Both the position numbers and the translations under genes were made by a program. This document shows, one piece after another, positions 1 through 11,528 of a stretch of 64,000 nt of DNA (the first letter of the stretch is position 1; each line of letters opens with the position of its first letter). Under the pieces are notes generated by a model that was not told where the DNA came from, searched no databases, and was given only the letters and a program-made list of their open reading frames with translations. Source of the DNA: Tolypeutes matacus. Lineage: Eukaryota > Chordata > Mammalia > Cingulata > Chlamyphoridae. The stretch is taken from NCBI GenBank assembly GCA_026826555.1, contig JAKSZT010053923.1, positions 226,789 through 290,788 on the forward strand. The letters run 5' to 3'.

Positions 1-1836
1 TATCTTTTGCAGTGCTTTTATCAAAAAAGGGTGCTGTATTTTGTCTAATGCTTTTTCTGCATCTATAGAGATGATCATGTGATTTTTTCCCTTTGATCTG
101 TTTATGTGGTGTATTAAATTGATTGATTTTCTTATGTTGAGCCATCCTTGCATACCTGGAATGAAACCCACTTGGTCAACATATCTTTTGATATGTTGTT
201 GAATGTGATAAGCAAGTATTTTGTTGACGATCTTAGCATCTAGGTTCATTAGAGAGATTGGTCTGTAATTTTCCTTTCTTGTGGTGTCTTTGGCTTTGGT
301 ATTAGGGTAATGTTGGCATAATAGAATGAGTTAGGCAATGTTCCTTCTACTTCTATTTTTTTGGAACACTTTAAGCAGGATTGGTGTTAGCTCTTTCCGG
401 AATATTTGGTAGAATTCACCTTTTGAAGCCGTCTGGTCCTGGGCTCTTCTTAGTTGGGAGGTTTTTAAGACAGATTCTATCTCTTTACATTTGATGGGAC
501 AGTGGAGTTCAACAATTTCTCCTTTCATGAAAGTAGGCTGCATTTGAGTTTCTAAGAATTTGTCAATTTTCTCTAAATTATCTTTCTTGGTATATAATTT
601 TTCAAACTATTCTCTTATGATGCTCTTTATTTCTGAGGGATCAGTGGTGATATCCCCTTCCTCATTTCTTAATTTTGTTTATTTGCATCTTCTCTATTTT
701 TTCCTTTGTTAGTCTAGCTAAGGGTTTGTCAATTTTATTGATCTTCTTGAAGAGCCAGGTTTTGGTTCTGTTTATTTTTTCTAGTGCTTTTTAATTTTCT
801 ATTTCATTTAGTTCTGCTCTAATCTTTTTATTTCCTTTTTCTACTGCCTTTGGGGTTAGTTCTTTCTTTTTCTAATTCCCCCAGGTGTGCAATTAGGTAT
901 TTGATTTTAGCTCTTTCTTCTTTTTTTGATGTGCACTCATGGCTATGCATTTCTCTATCACTACAGCTTTTGCTGCATCCATATGTTTTGATATGTTATC
1001 TTGTCATTTTCATTCATTTCAAAGTAGTTACTGATTTTGAAATTTTCTCCTTGACCCACTGTTTGTCTAAGAGTGTGTTATTTAACTTCTATATATGTGT
1101 GCCTAATCTGGTTCTCTGGCCCTTACTGATTTCCAGCTTCATTCCATTGTGTTCAGAGAAATTGCATTGTATGATTTCAATCTTTCTGGGTTCATTGAGA
1201 ATTTTCGGTGGCCTAGCATGTGTTTCATCTTGGAGAATGATCCATGTGCACTTGAAAAGAATGTATATCCTGCTGTATTTGGGGGTAGTGTCCTGTTTAT
1301 ATCTATTAGGTCCTGATCCTCTAATATATAATTCAAGGTATTTATTTCTTTATTGATTCTCTGTCAAGGTGTTCTGTCTAATGGTGATAATGGTGTATTA
1401 AATTCCCCCACTATAATTGTAGAAGCATCTATTTCTCCACTTACTTTTTCCATTGTTTGCCTCATATATTTTAAAGTACCCCTGGTTAGGTGTATAAATG
1501 TTTATGACTGTTATTTCCTCTTGAGAGTTTACCCCTTTTACTAATATATAGTGTCCATCTTTGTCTCTTACAATAGTTTTGCATTTAAAGTCTGTTTTGT
1601 CGATTATTAGTATAGCCTCTCTTGCCCTTTTGGGGGGCTATTTTTGCTTGTAAGATTGTTTCCAAGCCATTCACTTTCAGCCTCCTTGAATCCCTGGGTC
1701 TAAGATGAGTTTCTTGTAGACAGCATATGGATGGGTTATATTTCCTTAGCCATCTGCCAATCTGTGTCTCTTGACAGGTGAGTTTAATCCATTAACATTC
1801 AGTGTTTTTACTTTCAAGGAATTACATTAACCATAG
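1..1836 (-). pseudogene. L1 ORF2 5' half (endonuclease, start of RT), broken
   Basis: On the minus strand this is the N-terminal part of an L1 ORF2 protein, the endonuclease/reverse transcriptase used for target-primed reverse transcription. It enters the window from the left inside the RT domain. Fragments on the minus strand include an RT start region (543-331) with a degraded form of the PGPDGF motif and '[17 protein letters not shown]', and the end of the endonuclease domain (1336-1139) with 'TAGYTFFSSAHGSFSKM'. Frames change between them, so it is disrupted. ORF2 begins near 1836, just left of ORF1 as expected for a minus-strand element. The rest of ORF2 lies outside the window. Confidence 0.9.
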
Positions 1837-1894
1837 TTTCTTTGGGTTTATGTATGTTATATGTTGTTTTTATTTCTCTTTTTGTCTTTTTAGT

Positions 1895-2760
1895 TGTTCT
1901 TACACTCTCCTCCAACTCTCTCTTTCCTGTTTTTTCCTTTCAACCTGCAGAACTTGCTTTAGCATTTCTTGAAGGGCAGGTTTCTTGTTGACATACTCTC
2001 TTAATTTCTGTTTATCTGTGAATATTTTGAACTCTCCATGATTTTTGAATACCAGCTTTGCTGGATAGAGAATTCGTGGCTGGGAGTTTTTTTTCTTAAC
2101 TGTGTCAAACCACTGCCTTCTTGCCTTCATGGTTTCAGATGAGAAATCAGCACTTAATCTTATTGAGCTTCTCTTGCTGCCTTCAGTATTTTCTCTTTGT
2201 CTTGAGCATTGTACAATTTGACAACTATATGTCTTGGAGTAAGCCTGTTGGGATTTATACTGTTTGGGCTGCTCTGCACTTCCTGGATATATACATTCAT
2301 CTCCCTCAATAAAGTTGGGAAGTTTTCAGCCATTATTTCCTCCTTCTTTCCTCTTTCCCTTCTCTTCTCCCTCTGGGCTGCCTATAATGCATGTTTGTGC
2401 ATTTTGTTTTGTTGTTCAAATCCCTAAGTCCCTGCTGGATTTTTCCTATTTTTTAACCTATCTGTTTAATTTCAGATGTACTGTCTTCCACATCACTAAT
2501 TCTTTCCTTTTCCTGTTAAAATCTGCTGTTATGGGTTTCCAGTGTCTTTTTGATTTCTTGGATTGTGCCATTCATCATCATCATATCTGTTATCTCTTTA
2601 TGTATGTTTACAATTTCTTCAGTATGTTCTCCCTGTCTTCTTAATATCCTTAATCTCTTCGTTCACTTCATTAAGTTGGTCTATGTTATTTGTTTGGACA
2701 GCTTTGATTAACTGTTTGATGTTCTGCATTTGATGTTTTTTTTTCATTGGACTAGGTCAT
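1895..2760 (-). pseudogene. L1 ORF1 (RNA-binding chaperone), broken
   Basis: This is the minus-strand ORF1 of the same L1. ORF1 protein normally forms coiled-coil trimers that coat L1 RNA. The best preserved piece is the C-terminal domain (2130-1900): it reads MKARRQWFDTV, then ILYPAKLVFKN, then IFTDKQKLREYVNKKPALQE, the usual order near an L1 ORF1 C-terminus. Upstream, 2700-2150 still resembles the RRM and coiled-coil DNA of other copies in the window (for example 48,600-49,400 plus), but stops and frameshifts break it. The ORF1-ORF2 spacer is short (about 60 bp). Confidence 0.85.
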
Positions 2761-4766
2761 TACTTCCTATTTCTTGGTATGGTTTGTAATTTTTGTTGCT
2801 GTCTGGTCATCTTTTTATCTTGATTGTTTTATTCAGTTGATTAGCTTCTCTTTCTACTCTATGGTTTTATTTAGCTGTTGCTTTTTTTGTGTGTGTTGTT
2901 TTCTCTTTGACACTTTGTTCTTCTTGTTCTATTTCCTTGCTGTTTTCTATGTTCCCTTGGAGGAAAAAGATTAGGGCCAGAGAAAGCAAGGGAGATAAGA
3001 AAAGCAAAAGAATAATAGTAATAATAATAATAAAAGTTAGAAGAGGAACCGTATAAGACCTAGAAAATGAATATTTATCTCATGTACACCGTGTAGAGTA
3101 AGAAGAATAAAAAAGGGGAGTACCTACATTGAAATGGGAAACTGAATGGAGAAAAATATATAGAATTAGTTAAAGGGCCAGAATGATGAGGAGGTAAGGA
3201 AAGAGAATAGAAAGGACAAAAAGAAAAAAGTTAATAAGAGAAAGAAAACAAAATAGATGAGATAGAAATAAAAAAACAGAAAAATTGAGGACTAAATAAA
3301 GAAAGGTGGAATGTAAGAACAACAAGAGAAAGCAGAAGATTGAAAGATGAAGGTAGGAAAATAGATAGCATTGGTAGACAAAATCAGTATACACAGAAAA
3401 TGAGAAATCAAGGAAGAGGAAACACAGCAAACAAGAAACAAACCAGCAGCACCTAATTAAAGGAAAAAAGGTGGCAGTGGAGGAGAAAGAGGAAAGAAAA
3501 ACAAGAAAACAAGAAAAAACAAACACACACAGTCAAACAGTCAAGCAGTCAGACAAAAACTAAGGAAGAACAACCTTCCCGCTTAGGCCCCTGAGGAGTT
3601 TCTCAGGCTGCCAGTGTTCATCAATCAATTACCCTGTAGACTTCCCTCTGCAGGTTTTGAAGCAGGTTTTAGCAAGTAAAATAAGTTAATTTTTAAAGAA
3701 GGTAACCCTTTTTTTTAAGGAAAAATAAGAGACCGAATAGAAGCTAATGCAAAAATAATGTCTATTTTTTCCTGTCCTAAACTATCAGCTGGATGTTTGA
3801 TATCCCAGTGGATCACTACTCTAAGAGGATCCAGGAATTGAACTAGGGACCTTGTATATTCAAAGTGGGAACTCACCCACTGAGTTAAACTTTCTTGTTG
3901 GGTCAGTTAGCTCTTCAGAAACCTATCCAGTCACTTTCTGTCAGGCATGCTGACACTTTGCAGTTGGATAAATTCCTGCTGATTAGGAGTTTGTCCCTGC
4001 CTCCTTTCTATTCTTATTGTTTTCTCTCCCAGGACAACAGGATGCAACAGCCTGTGTGAGGGGATTCCCCCTCACCTCTCCAGGTCAGATTTAGTTCCCT
4101 TTCTAAATTCAAATGGGACCCTGGTGACTGAACTCACTGCAGAAAAACTACCCGCAAACCAATTGCAGACCATCCTCTCCTCCCATGGGACCCTAAATAG
4201 GCTCTTGGAAGCTTATTAAGCTCTTCCTACTGCCCACTTCCCTTAGAGGGGTTGAAATTTTTATAGTTTTTCTGCACAGGACTACTCAATTGCTTGACTC
4301 TGCCCCCTTCAGGCCAAATTTATCTATACCAGGGTGGTTAGGTAAATCAGGCTGCCTCAGCAGACTCAACTCTCCTGTCTTCCTGATGCCACCTCAGGCC
4401 AGCTAGTATGTTCCTCAAAGCACAAAGGGTGTTCAGGCAGCCAAACCCCCAGAAAGGAAACTCCTCTCCTCCCCACCTTCACCAGAACCATCCCCTCTTT
4501 GAGAATGCTCCCTCCCACTGGGTGGCCAGCAGGAATCAGGGCTTGGGGCTTACAGTGGCTTTGCCTTGAGAGTGAGGCTTAGCCATCCTAAGTTTCCAGA
4601 GTAAGAGGAAAGAAACTCAGGGTTTAACCTTGAGCAATTTATCTCTTTGTCCAGCTCTCTCCAGATCGATGCCCTGAAGCCTCCTGCTCTGTGGGTTACC
4701 AAAACAGCTCACTCAGGCAGTATCTTTCCCCCACTCAGCTGTTTTTTGCAAAAGAGATGATGAGTC
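2761..4766 (-). promoter_or_regulatory. L1 5' UTR with purine/pyrimidine tract and tRNA-like segment
   Basis: This is the long 5' UTR of the minus-strand L1. Adjacent to ORF1 (about 2,960-3,530) the plus strand is almost pure purine, so the L1 sense strand is pyrimidine-rich, as in the 5' UTRs at 50.3-50.6 kb and 61-62.2 kb. A tRNA-Ala-like segment lies at 3,825-3,892. The outermost 100 bp (4,660-4,766) matches the inner repeat at 61,556-61,650 (shared 'gctgagtggggg' and 'ggcattgatctggagag'-like blocks). That suggests that 5' UTR units start at this sequence. Confidence 0.75.
3825..3892 (-). other. tRNA-Ala-like segment inside L1 5' UTR
   Basis: Read on the minus strand, this has an A-box-like taactcagtgg (3887-3877) and a B-box-like agttcaattcc (3844-3834). 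In between is a stretch like the anticodon arm of tRNA-Ala (ttgaatatacaaggtcc against ttgcatgtatgaggtcc). The same segment is found at 50,006-50,070 and 60,621-60,680 in other L1 5' UTRs. It is not a functional tRNA gene: the arms are mispaired and the acceptor stem is not conserved. Confidence 0.65.
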
Positions 4767-4799
4767 CACACTTAAACGAATGCCATCATGCCCAGATCC

Positions 4800-5149
4800 T
4801 TCTAAACTGATTTATATTTATATTTCATATAAATGGATTCATACAATATGTTGTACTCTGTGTTTGTTTTCCTTGACTTAGTATAATGTATTTTTTGTCT
4901 GATAGTAACATTTTGTAGTATTAACCTACACGTGTTCAGTTTCAAAGAAAAATGGTATTATATATGCAACTTTAACCATACTCATATTTCACCTAATATT
5001 TTCAGTTCATAATAGCAGAGTCATACAGTGTTTGTCTTTTTGTGTCTAGCTTACTTTACACATCATAACGTGCTCCAGGTTAATCCATGTTGTCATATGT
5101 TTCAGGACTTAATTTTTCTTACTGCAGCATAATAGTCCATTGTGCATAT
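4800..5149 (-). mobile_element. Old L1 3' fragment (ORF2 end), minus strand
   Basis: The sequence matches the antisense of an L1 ORF2 C-terminus, including the block around 'taatccatgttgtcatatg' and 'cataatagtccattgtgcatat'. Two overlapping versions of the same block (4,830-4,900 and 4,990-5,060) suggest a local duplication or two fragments. It continues at 8,254 on the other side of a younger insertion, so both parts belong to one pre-existing L1. Confidence 0.75.
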
Positions 5150-5160
5150 ACAAATAATTT
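5150..5160. repeat. Left target-site duplication of young L1
   Basis: ACAAATAATTT occurs here and at 8243-8253, flanking the poly(T) side and the 5' end of the minus-strand L1 insertion. The 11-bp match is perfect. Confidence 0.9.
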
Positions 5161-7109
5161 TTTTTTATTTTTTATTTATTTTTATTGTGGGTAAAAATCA
5201 AAATTCTCACAATACATATGAACATTTGCAAAATGATATATAAATATATACGCATATATGTGTATTTGCTTACAAAAATGTTATTTATATATATATATAT
5301 ATATACACATATATTTTAAGAGGTGCTTAGATTACCCAAAATATTACATGGAACCCACTGGGATTCCCATGTTGCCCACCTCCCACACCTCCCACCACAT
5401 CCCATGCAAACATCTCCCACAAGTGTGGCCCACCACCCTCAATGAACTTACACATCCTGGAGCCTTGCCACCAACCATAGACCACAGTTCACACCGTAGA
5501 CCACACTCTCTCCCACTCAGTTCTGAGTGGTGTGAGCTGATTTAAAATGGCCTACATCCGTTGCCACAATGGTACTCAGGACAACCTCTAACTCCCAAAG
5601 AAGCCACTGTATTTCAACTGCTCATCCCCTCCCTACCCCAAAAGTGTCAAGTGGCCACTGGCTCCACCTCATTGTTATAATTTCTTCCATTGCTAGAATC
5701 AACATATGTGAACAAGAGAATACCATCAAGTCCACTCTAGTCCATAGTTCTTTCCCCAATCCTGAGGGGACTGGGATGGTGATGTCCACTCCAACTCCAA
5801 GTGAGAGAGTGCTTATATCCCATGGATATGGTGGGTGGGATGATCCTGCCTGCAGATGCAGGCCCTCTCCATTCCCTGGGATGGCCATTGCCCATCGTTG
5901 TCTCCTCACCAGGTGACTTGGATGCATCCATTGAGCTGTAGGGTAGGAGTTGCGGCTCCACCAAGATTTCATGCACACCTGGCACATAGGTAGGCCAGAG
6001 GCTCCAGTCTCTGGAAGTATACCTAAAACTCCAGCATAACATATAAGTTTGAATAGAAGGGACTGATGAACCATGTGCAGGGAGGACTTATTTGAGTCCA
6101 ATTCTGTCACTCTCAGGAGCACAGATTGCAAAATAGAGCCCACTGATAAGGCATCAGTCTCTGGGGCTATCCCCCCTTATATAGGACCTGGGTGTCTCCA
6201 GAGCTCTCAGGAACCCCTCTGTGTGGGGTGATAGGCACTTAGATGTTCTATGAGTTACCTCTGGGATGACCTCCCAACTCTCTTTGAAGTCTCTTAGCCA
6301 CTTGAACTCATTTGTCTTTACCATTTCCCCCTTTTATTCAAGGTCTTTTTCCAGTTGTGTTGCCAGTTGGCACTTGGTATTAATCCCTCGTTGCCAGGGA
6401 GGCTCATCCCCGGGAGTCATGTCCCACGTTGGGGGGAAGGTAGTGCAATCATATGCTGAGTTTGGCTTAGAGAGAGGCCACATTTGAGCAACAAGGAGGC
6501 TCTCAGGTGGCAACCCTTAGGCACCCCACAACTGCAGGCTAAGTCTCATTTACAAGAGCAAAGACTCACAAGGGTAGTCATCAATTAAAAAAAAACACAT
6601 CAGTGGGTCATCCTATTTTGACAGGCACTGTCCCTACACTCAGAGGACTATTGCTGCTCCCTTGGAGACTGTGGCAGAGCTCTCCAGACTAGGAATTCAG
6701 ATTCCCTCATTTATTGTGTGATTATCCACCCATCGTGACCATGCCCCATCCCCCGATCCTATGAATGATTTTGTGTATCTTTCATGTATATTCGGATGAA
6801 CGAACCCCCACGAACCCCCCCCAGACACCCCCCCCAATAATCCCCCACAGTACCCATTGTAACCCTTCTGTGATCCAAATCCTCCTTGGACATTTAGTCC
6901 ATAAAATAATCAAATATACTTACTAGGAAAAAGAAACAAGTATGATAAGCTTTCATGCAAGAGACAAACATAAGGGGACTCAGGGGGGAAAAATAAAAAG
7001 AGAAGGAAAAAAAACAAATAAACAAAGAACAAAACAAAATAAAATATAATTAGTGGATTGGGACATTCAAAAAATGGGCAAAAAAGCAAAGGAAATGCCT
7101 TTAAATAAA

Positions 7110-7140
<31 letters not shown>

Positions 7141-7925
7141 TTCATTTTTATTTCCTTTCTCTCTTCTTTTTTCCCTTTTTTCCTTCCCTTTATCACTGTG
7201 TTATCGGATGTCTGGTGTGCCATGACACCTTCCTCCTCTCAATCCCCATTGTCTCCCAATTTTTCATTTAATTTTCAAAGAAGTTTTAGGTCACAGGAAA
7301 GTCACACACGGAGTGCCGGAGACTTCCAGATACCAAACCACCCCCCCTTCCCCACCCCATATTAACCCCCCCCTTTTTTTTTGGTTGTTAGCATTGTTAT
7401 AACTGTTATACAGATAGCAAAATATAGCAACAAAACATTGTCAGTGATTTACAGTATAGTTTACAATTTAGATGATACAGTTTAATAATTTTGATGATAT
7501 TTACTATGTCCTGTGTCCATTATTGTAAGGTAATGAAAAACCTTCTCCATGACCACCAAACAACCCATTAGATCTTGACTGTTCCCTTCCCCCCAGCCCC
7601 CCAGGGCCCGTGGTATCCCCCTCCCCCAACCCATGGAATGTCAAGATTCACAGTTACATGCCCTGGGGATTTGAACCTGCCCTTCCTAATCCACCCACCC
7701 CCCAGTGCTGCACCACCCAACCCAGGAACACCACCACTCATCTGCCCCATCCCCCAACATGCAACCACACTCTATCCCTTTACCATAGATTATGTCCATA
7801 TGGGTGATGGCTCAAAGCCTGCTCTTCTCTTACTCTCCTTTGTTAACCTATCTTTCAGACAATGGTTCTCAGAGACTGCTCACTTTCCTCAGTTTAGATC
7901 AGTGAGGTCATATACTGTTCATCGT
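5161..7925 (-). other. Complete 2.77-kb L1 3' UTR
   Basis: The ORF2 stop at 7926-7928 and the tail at about 5161 define a 3' UTR of about 2,765 bp, several times longer than the few hundred bp usual for primate or rodent L1. It consists of an ORF2-proximal unit (about 6,900-7,925) and a distal unit (5,161-6,900). Both end in a related '...taatctaa/acctaaa..cttctttgaaaa' block, so the UTR looks like a diverged tandem duplication. C-rich tracts at 7,339-7,373 and 6,810-6,850 are G-rich on the L1 sense strand. Several open frames of 100-173 codons lie in the distal unit (for example 6143-5622 minus); see the findings. Confidence 0.85.
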
Positions 7926-8242
7926 TCAGGGCCTGGCTGCTTCACTCAACATAAGGTCTTCAAGATTCATCCACGTTATTCCATGTGTTAGCACTTTTTT
8001 CCTTTTTACAGCTGAGTAATATTCCATTGTATGTATGTACCACATTTTGCTTATCCATTCGTCTGTTGATGGGCTCCGGGGCTGATTCCAACTTTTGGCA
8101 ATGGTGAACAATGCCGCTATGAACATTGGTGTGCAAATATCTGTTTGTGTCTTTTCTTTCAGTTTTTCTGGGTATATACCCAGCAGTGGAATTGCTGGAT
8201 CATACGGAAGATCTATTGCTAGTTTTCTGAGGAACCGCCAAA
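7926..8242 (-). pseudogene. L1 ORF2 C-terminal fragment (open to its stop)
   Basis: This is the minus-strand C-terminus of L1 ORF2, open for 105 codons to its natural stop. It carries the conserved L1 C-terminal blocks [37 protein letters not shown], and [18 protein letters not shown]. The 5' truncation removed the endonuclease, RT and the cysteine/histidine motif, so it has no enzymatic function. The intact frame agrees with a recent insertion. Confidence 0.92.
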
Positions 8243-8253
8243 ACAAATAATTT
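8243..8253. repeat. Right target-site duplication of young L1
   Basis: This is the second copy of ACAAATAATTT, identical to 5150-5160. The host L1 resumes immediately after it with 'gtttatccattcctctgttg'. Confidence 0.9.
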
Positions 8254-10507
8254 GTTTATCCATTCCTCTGTTGATGGACACCTGGGTTGTTTCCAACTTT
8301 TAGCTACCATGAATAATACCGCTATGAACATCAGTGTGCAGATGTCTATTCATGTCACTGCTCTGTTTTCTGGGTATATACCTAGCAATGGTATTGCTCT
8401 ACTTGTATGTTAATTCTAGTACCTTTGTTGTGGAATTTCAGGATTTTCTAGATATAAAGTCATATCATCAGTGAATAGTAAAAGTTTTACATCTCCCTTT
8501 CCTAATTGGATGCCTTTTTTTTCTTTATCTAGCCTAATTGCTCTAGCTAAAACTTCTAACACAATAGTGAATAATGATGGTGACAGTAGGCATCCTTGTC
8601 TTCTTTCTGATCTCAGCAGGAAAGCTTTCAGTCTTTCACCATTGATTACAGTGCTAGCTGCAGATTTTTGATAAATGCACTTTAGGATATTGAGAAAGCT
8701 TCTTTCTATTCCTATCTTTTGGAGTGTTCTTTTCTGCATCAATAAAGAGGATCATATGGTTTTTCTTCTTCAGTTTATCAATACTATTTATTACACTATT
8801 GATTTTTTGTGTTGAACCACCCTTACATACCTGGGATAAAACCTATTTGATTGGAGTGTATAGTTATTTTAATGTGGTTTTGGATTCCTTTTTCAAGTAT
8901 TTTGTTGAGGATTTTTACATCTATATTTATTTGTGATATTGCTCTGTAATTTTCTTTTTTCATAGTATCTTTATCTTGTTTGGGTATTAGGGTGATGGCT
9001 TCATAGAATGAGTTTGGTAGCATTCTTTACTGTACAATTTTTTGGAAGAGCTTGAGCAAGATCACTATTAGGTCGTCTTTGAATGATTGGTAGAATTCAC
9101 CTGTGAAGGCATCTGGCCCGGGTTTTTCTTTTTTGGGAGGTTTTTGATGACTGTTTCAATCTCTTCACTTGTAATTGGTTTATTGAGGTCGTCTATGTCT
9201 TCTAGGGTCAGTTTAGGGGGTTTGTGTGTTTCTAGGAATTTGACCATCTCATCTACATTGTATTTTTTTGGCATATGGTTGTTGATAGTATCCTTTTGTG
9301 ATCTCTCTTATTTCTGTGAGGTCAATGGTAAAGCACCCCCTCTCATTTCTGATGTTATTTATTTGTGTCTTCTCTCTTTTTTCCTTTTTCAATCTAGTTA
9401 ACTATTTGCCAATTTTGCCGATCTTCTCAAAGAACCAAGTTTTCAATTTGTTGATTCTATTGTTTTTTGTTGTTGTTCTTGATTTCCTTTATTTCTGCTC
9501 TAATCTTTACTATTTCTTTCCTTCAGCATTGTTTGGGATTAGTTTGCTGTTCTTTTTCTAGTTCCCCCAGGTGTGCAGTTAGGTTTCAATATTAGCTCTT
9601 TCTTCTTTTTTAAGGTAGGCATTGGAGGCTATAAATTTCCCTCTCAGCACTTCCTTTGTGTTGTCTTATAAGTTTTGATACGTTGTGTTCTCATTTTCAT
9701 TCATCTCAAGATATTTACTGAATTCTCTTGCAATTTCTTCTTTGACCCACTGATTATTTAAGAGTGCTTGTTTAATCTCCATATATTTATGAGTTTTTCC
9801 TTTTTCCATACATTATTGATTTCTAGCTTCATTCACTTTTAATCAGAGAAAGTATTTTGCATAATTTCAATATTTTAAAATTTATTGAGACTTCTTTTCT
9901 TGTGGCCCAACATATGGTCTATCTTGGAGAAGGATCCATGAGCACTTGAAAAGAATTTATATCCTGATGTTTTGGGGTGCAGTGCTCTGTAGATGTCTGT
10001 TAGTCTAGTTCACTTATATTATTCAAGCTCTTGGTTTCTTTATTTATCCTCTGTCCAGATGTTTTATCCAATACTAATAGTGGTGTATTGAAGTCTCCAC
10101 CTATTATTGTAGAGACACCTGTTTCTCCTTTCAGCTTTGTCAGTATATGCCTCATGTATCTTGGGTGCATAAATATTTAGTATAGTTATTTCTTCTTCCT
10201 GCATTGCCCTTTTTCTTGCTATATCATGACCTTCTTCATTCCTTATAAGAGTTTTGCATTTTAAATTTATTATACCTGATATTAGTACCTCTACTCCAGC
10301 TCTTTTTTAGTTACTATTTGTGTAGAATATCTTTTCCAACCATTCACTTTTAACTTGTTTGTGTTCTAATGTCTGAAATGAGTCTTTTTTAGACAACATA
10401 TAAATGGCTTATTTGTTTGATCCAATCTATCAAGATTTACCTTTTGAATGTGAATTTCAAGCCTTTAATATTTAATGTTGTCACTGTAAATGTATTACTT
10501 ACTTCAT
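8254..10507 (-). pseudogene. Older L1 ORF2, internally deleted
   Basis: Minus-strand ORF2 continuing from 4,800-5,149. 8254-8405 is the extreme C-terminal part. At about 8405 the sequence jumps to the RT active-site region, so roughly 1.2 kb coding for the region between RT and C-terminus is missing. The RT motif reads LLFTDDMTLY (usual FADD, here FTDD), preceded by RQGCLLSPSLF (8742-8416). Further right come the PGQMPS remnant of PGPDGF and endonuclease-derived sequence to a start near 10,507. Stops and frameshifts interrupt all domains. It is clearly older and more diverged than the insert at 5,161-8,242. Confidence 0.87.
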
Positions 10508-10519
10508 CATTTTGACTTT

Positions 10520-11150
10520 GTCTTTCTGCTGTCATATAGTACTATTGTCTCTTTTTTACCTGTTAATTTACTCTTTCTAATAATCTTCATTTCTCCACTC
10601 TTCTTGAAGTCTCTTACCCTTGGTTTTTCCTTTCAGGCTACAACATTACCTTTAGTATCTCTTGTAATTTTATTCTTTTGGTACCATATTCTGTCGGTTT
10701 TTGTTTGTCTTTGAAGACTAAACTCCCCTTCATTTTTGAAGGACAACTTTGCTGGATACAGTATTCTTAGCTGGCAGGTTTTTTTTTTTTTTCAGTAACT
10801 TAAATACATCATATCACTTTCTTCTCTCCTCCATGGTGTCCAATAATAGGACAGTACTTAATCTTATCTAGTTTCCATTGTATGTGATGCTTTGGTTTTC
10901 TCTTGCTGCTTTTAGAATTCTCTATCTTTGATATTTGTCATTCTGAATAGAAGGTGTCTTGTGGTAGGTCTGTCCAGAATTATTCTGTTTGTGGTGTGTT
11001 GTCCTTCTTGGATATTGATATTTATGTTTTTCACAAGAATAGGGAAGTTTTCTGTCATTATTTCCTCAAAGATTCCTTCTGTCCCTTTTCCAATTGATTC
11101 AATTTATCCTAAGTCTTTAAAATTGCCCATCTTGAGTTATCAAAATTGCA
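10520..11150 (-). pseudogene. L1 ORF1 remnant, N-terminal part deleted
   Basis: Minus-strand ORF1 of the older L1. The C-terminal and RRM-coding DNA (10,600-11,080) aligns with 27,420-27,915 of the neighbouring minus-strand L1. Around 11,090-11,100 it jumps to sequence equivalent to 28,475, so about 560 bp coding for the coiled coil are missing. A poly(T)-like run (10,782-10,793) lies inside the coding region. There is no long open frame. A SINE follows immediately. Confidence 0.75.
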
Positions 11151-11156
11151 CCAAGG

Positions 11157-11528
11157 TGAAGTGGATGTGGTTCAAGGAGTTGGGCCTGCCCAGCACATGG
11201 GAGTTACCAGGTTTGGTTCCTGGTGGCTCCTAAAGAAGACAAACAAGACAGTGAGCTGTCACAATGGGCCAGTGTGGCAACCTGATGCAACAAGATGGCA
11301 CAATGAAGAGACACAATGAAAAAACACAATGAGACACACTACAAGCAGGGAATTGATGTGGCTCAAGCAATTGAGCACATCCCTCCCACATTGGAGGTCC
11401 TGGGTTCAGTTCCCGGTGCCTCCCAAAAATGAATGAGCAGACACAGAGGGCACACAATGAACAGACAGAGAGCAAGAACAATGGGGGGGTGGTGGTGAGA
11501 AATAAATAAATAAAATAATCTTTTTAAA
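11157..11528 (+). mobile_element. Dimeric tRNA-derived SINE (DAS-like)
   Basis: Two tRNA-like monomers lie in tandem. The left one (11,157-11,340) has 'gatgtggttcaaggag' and a B box ggtttggttcc (11210-11220). The right one (11,345-11,528) has 'gatgtggctcaagcaattga' and a B box gggttcagttcc (11402-11413), then an A-rich tail with aataaataaataaaata. The tRNA-Ala-like body with 'cccacattggaggtcctggg' resembles DAS SINEs of armadillos. The flanks 'aaattgcaccaagg' and 'aaatatcatgccaggg' look like a diverged target-site duplication: at the empty site in the related L1 near 28,505 the two join as 'aaaatttgctcagggactc'. Confidence 0.82.

Larger units (their letters stand above)
5161..8242 (-). mobile_element. 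Young 5'-truncated L1 (last ~105 codons of ORF2 plus full 3' UTR)
   Basis: This 3.08-kb minus-strand L1 begins with poly(T)/T-rich tail at 5161 and ends at 8242 inside ORF2. Perfect 11-bp duplications flank it. Its sequence is nearly collinear and highly similar to the 3' end of the plus-strand L1 at 44,030-47,134, so both belong to a young family. It lies inside an older L1 whose two halves resume at either side. Confidence 0.92.

Noticed and set aside
850..1356. 168-codon plus-strand hydrophobic frame, membrane-like
   Set aside because: Antisense of L1 ORF2, whose A-rich sense strand gives Phe/Leu/Ile-rich antisense frames.
3170..3526. 118-codon Phe/Leu/Ser-rich minus-strand frame
   Set aside because: It is the low-complexity pyrimidine tract of an L1 5' UTR.
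7575..7991. 138-codon Pro-rich frame on the plus strand
   Set aside because: It is the antisense of the L1 3' UTR and ORF2 end and is not kept in the other copies.
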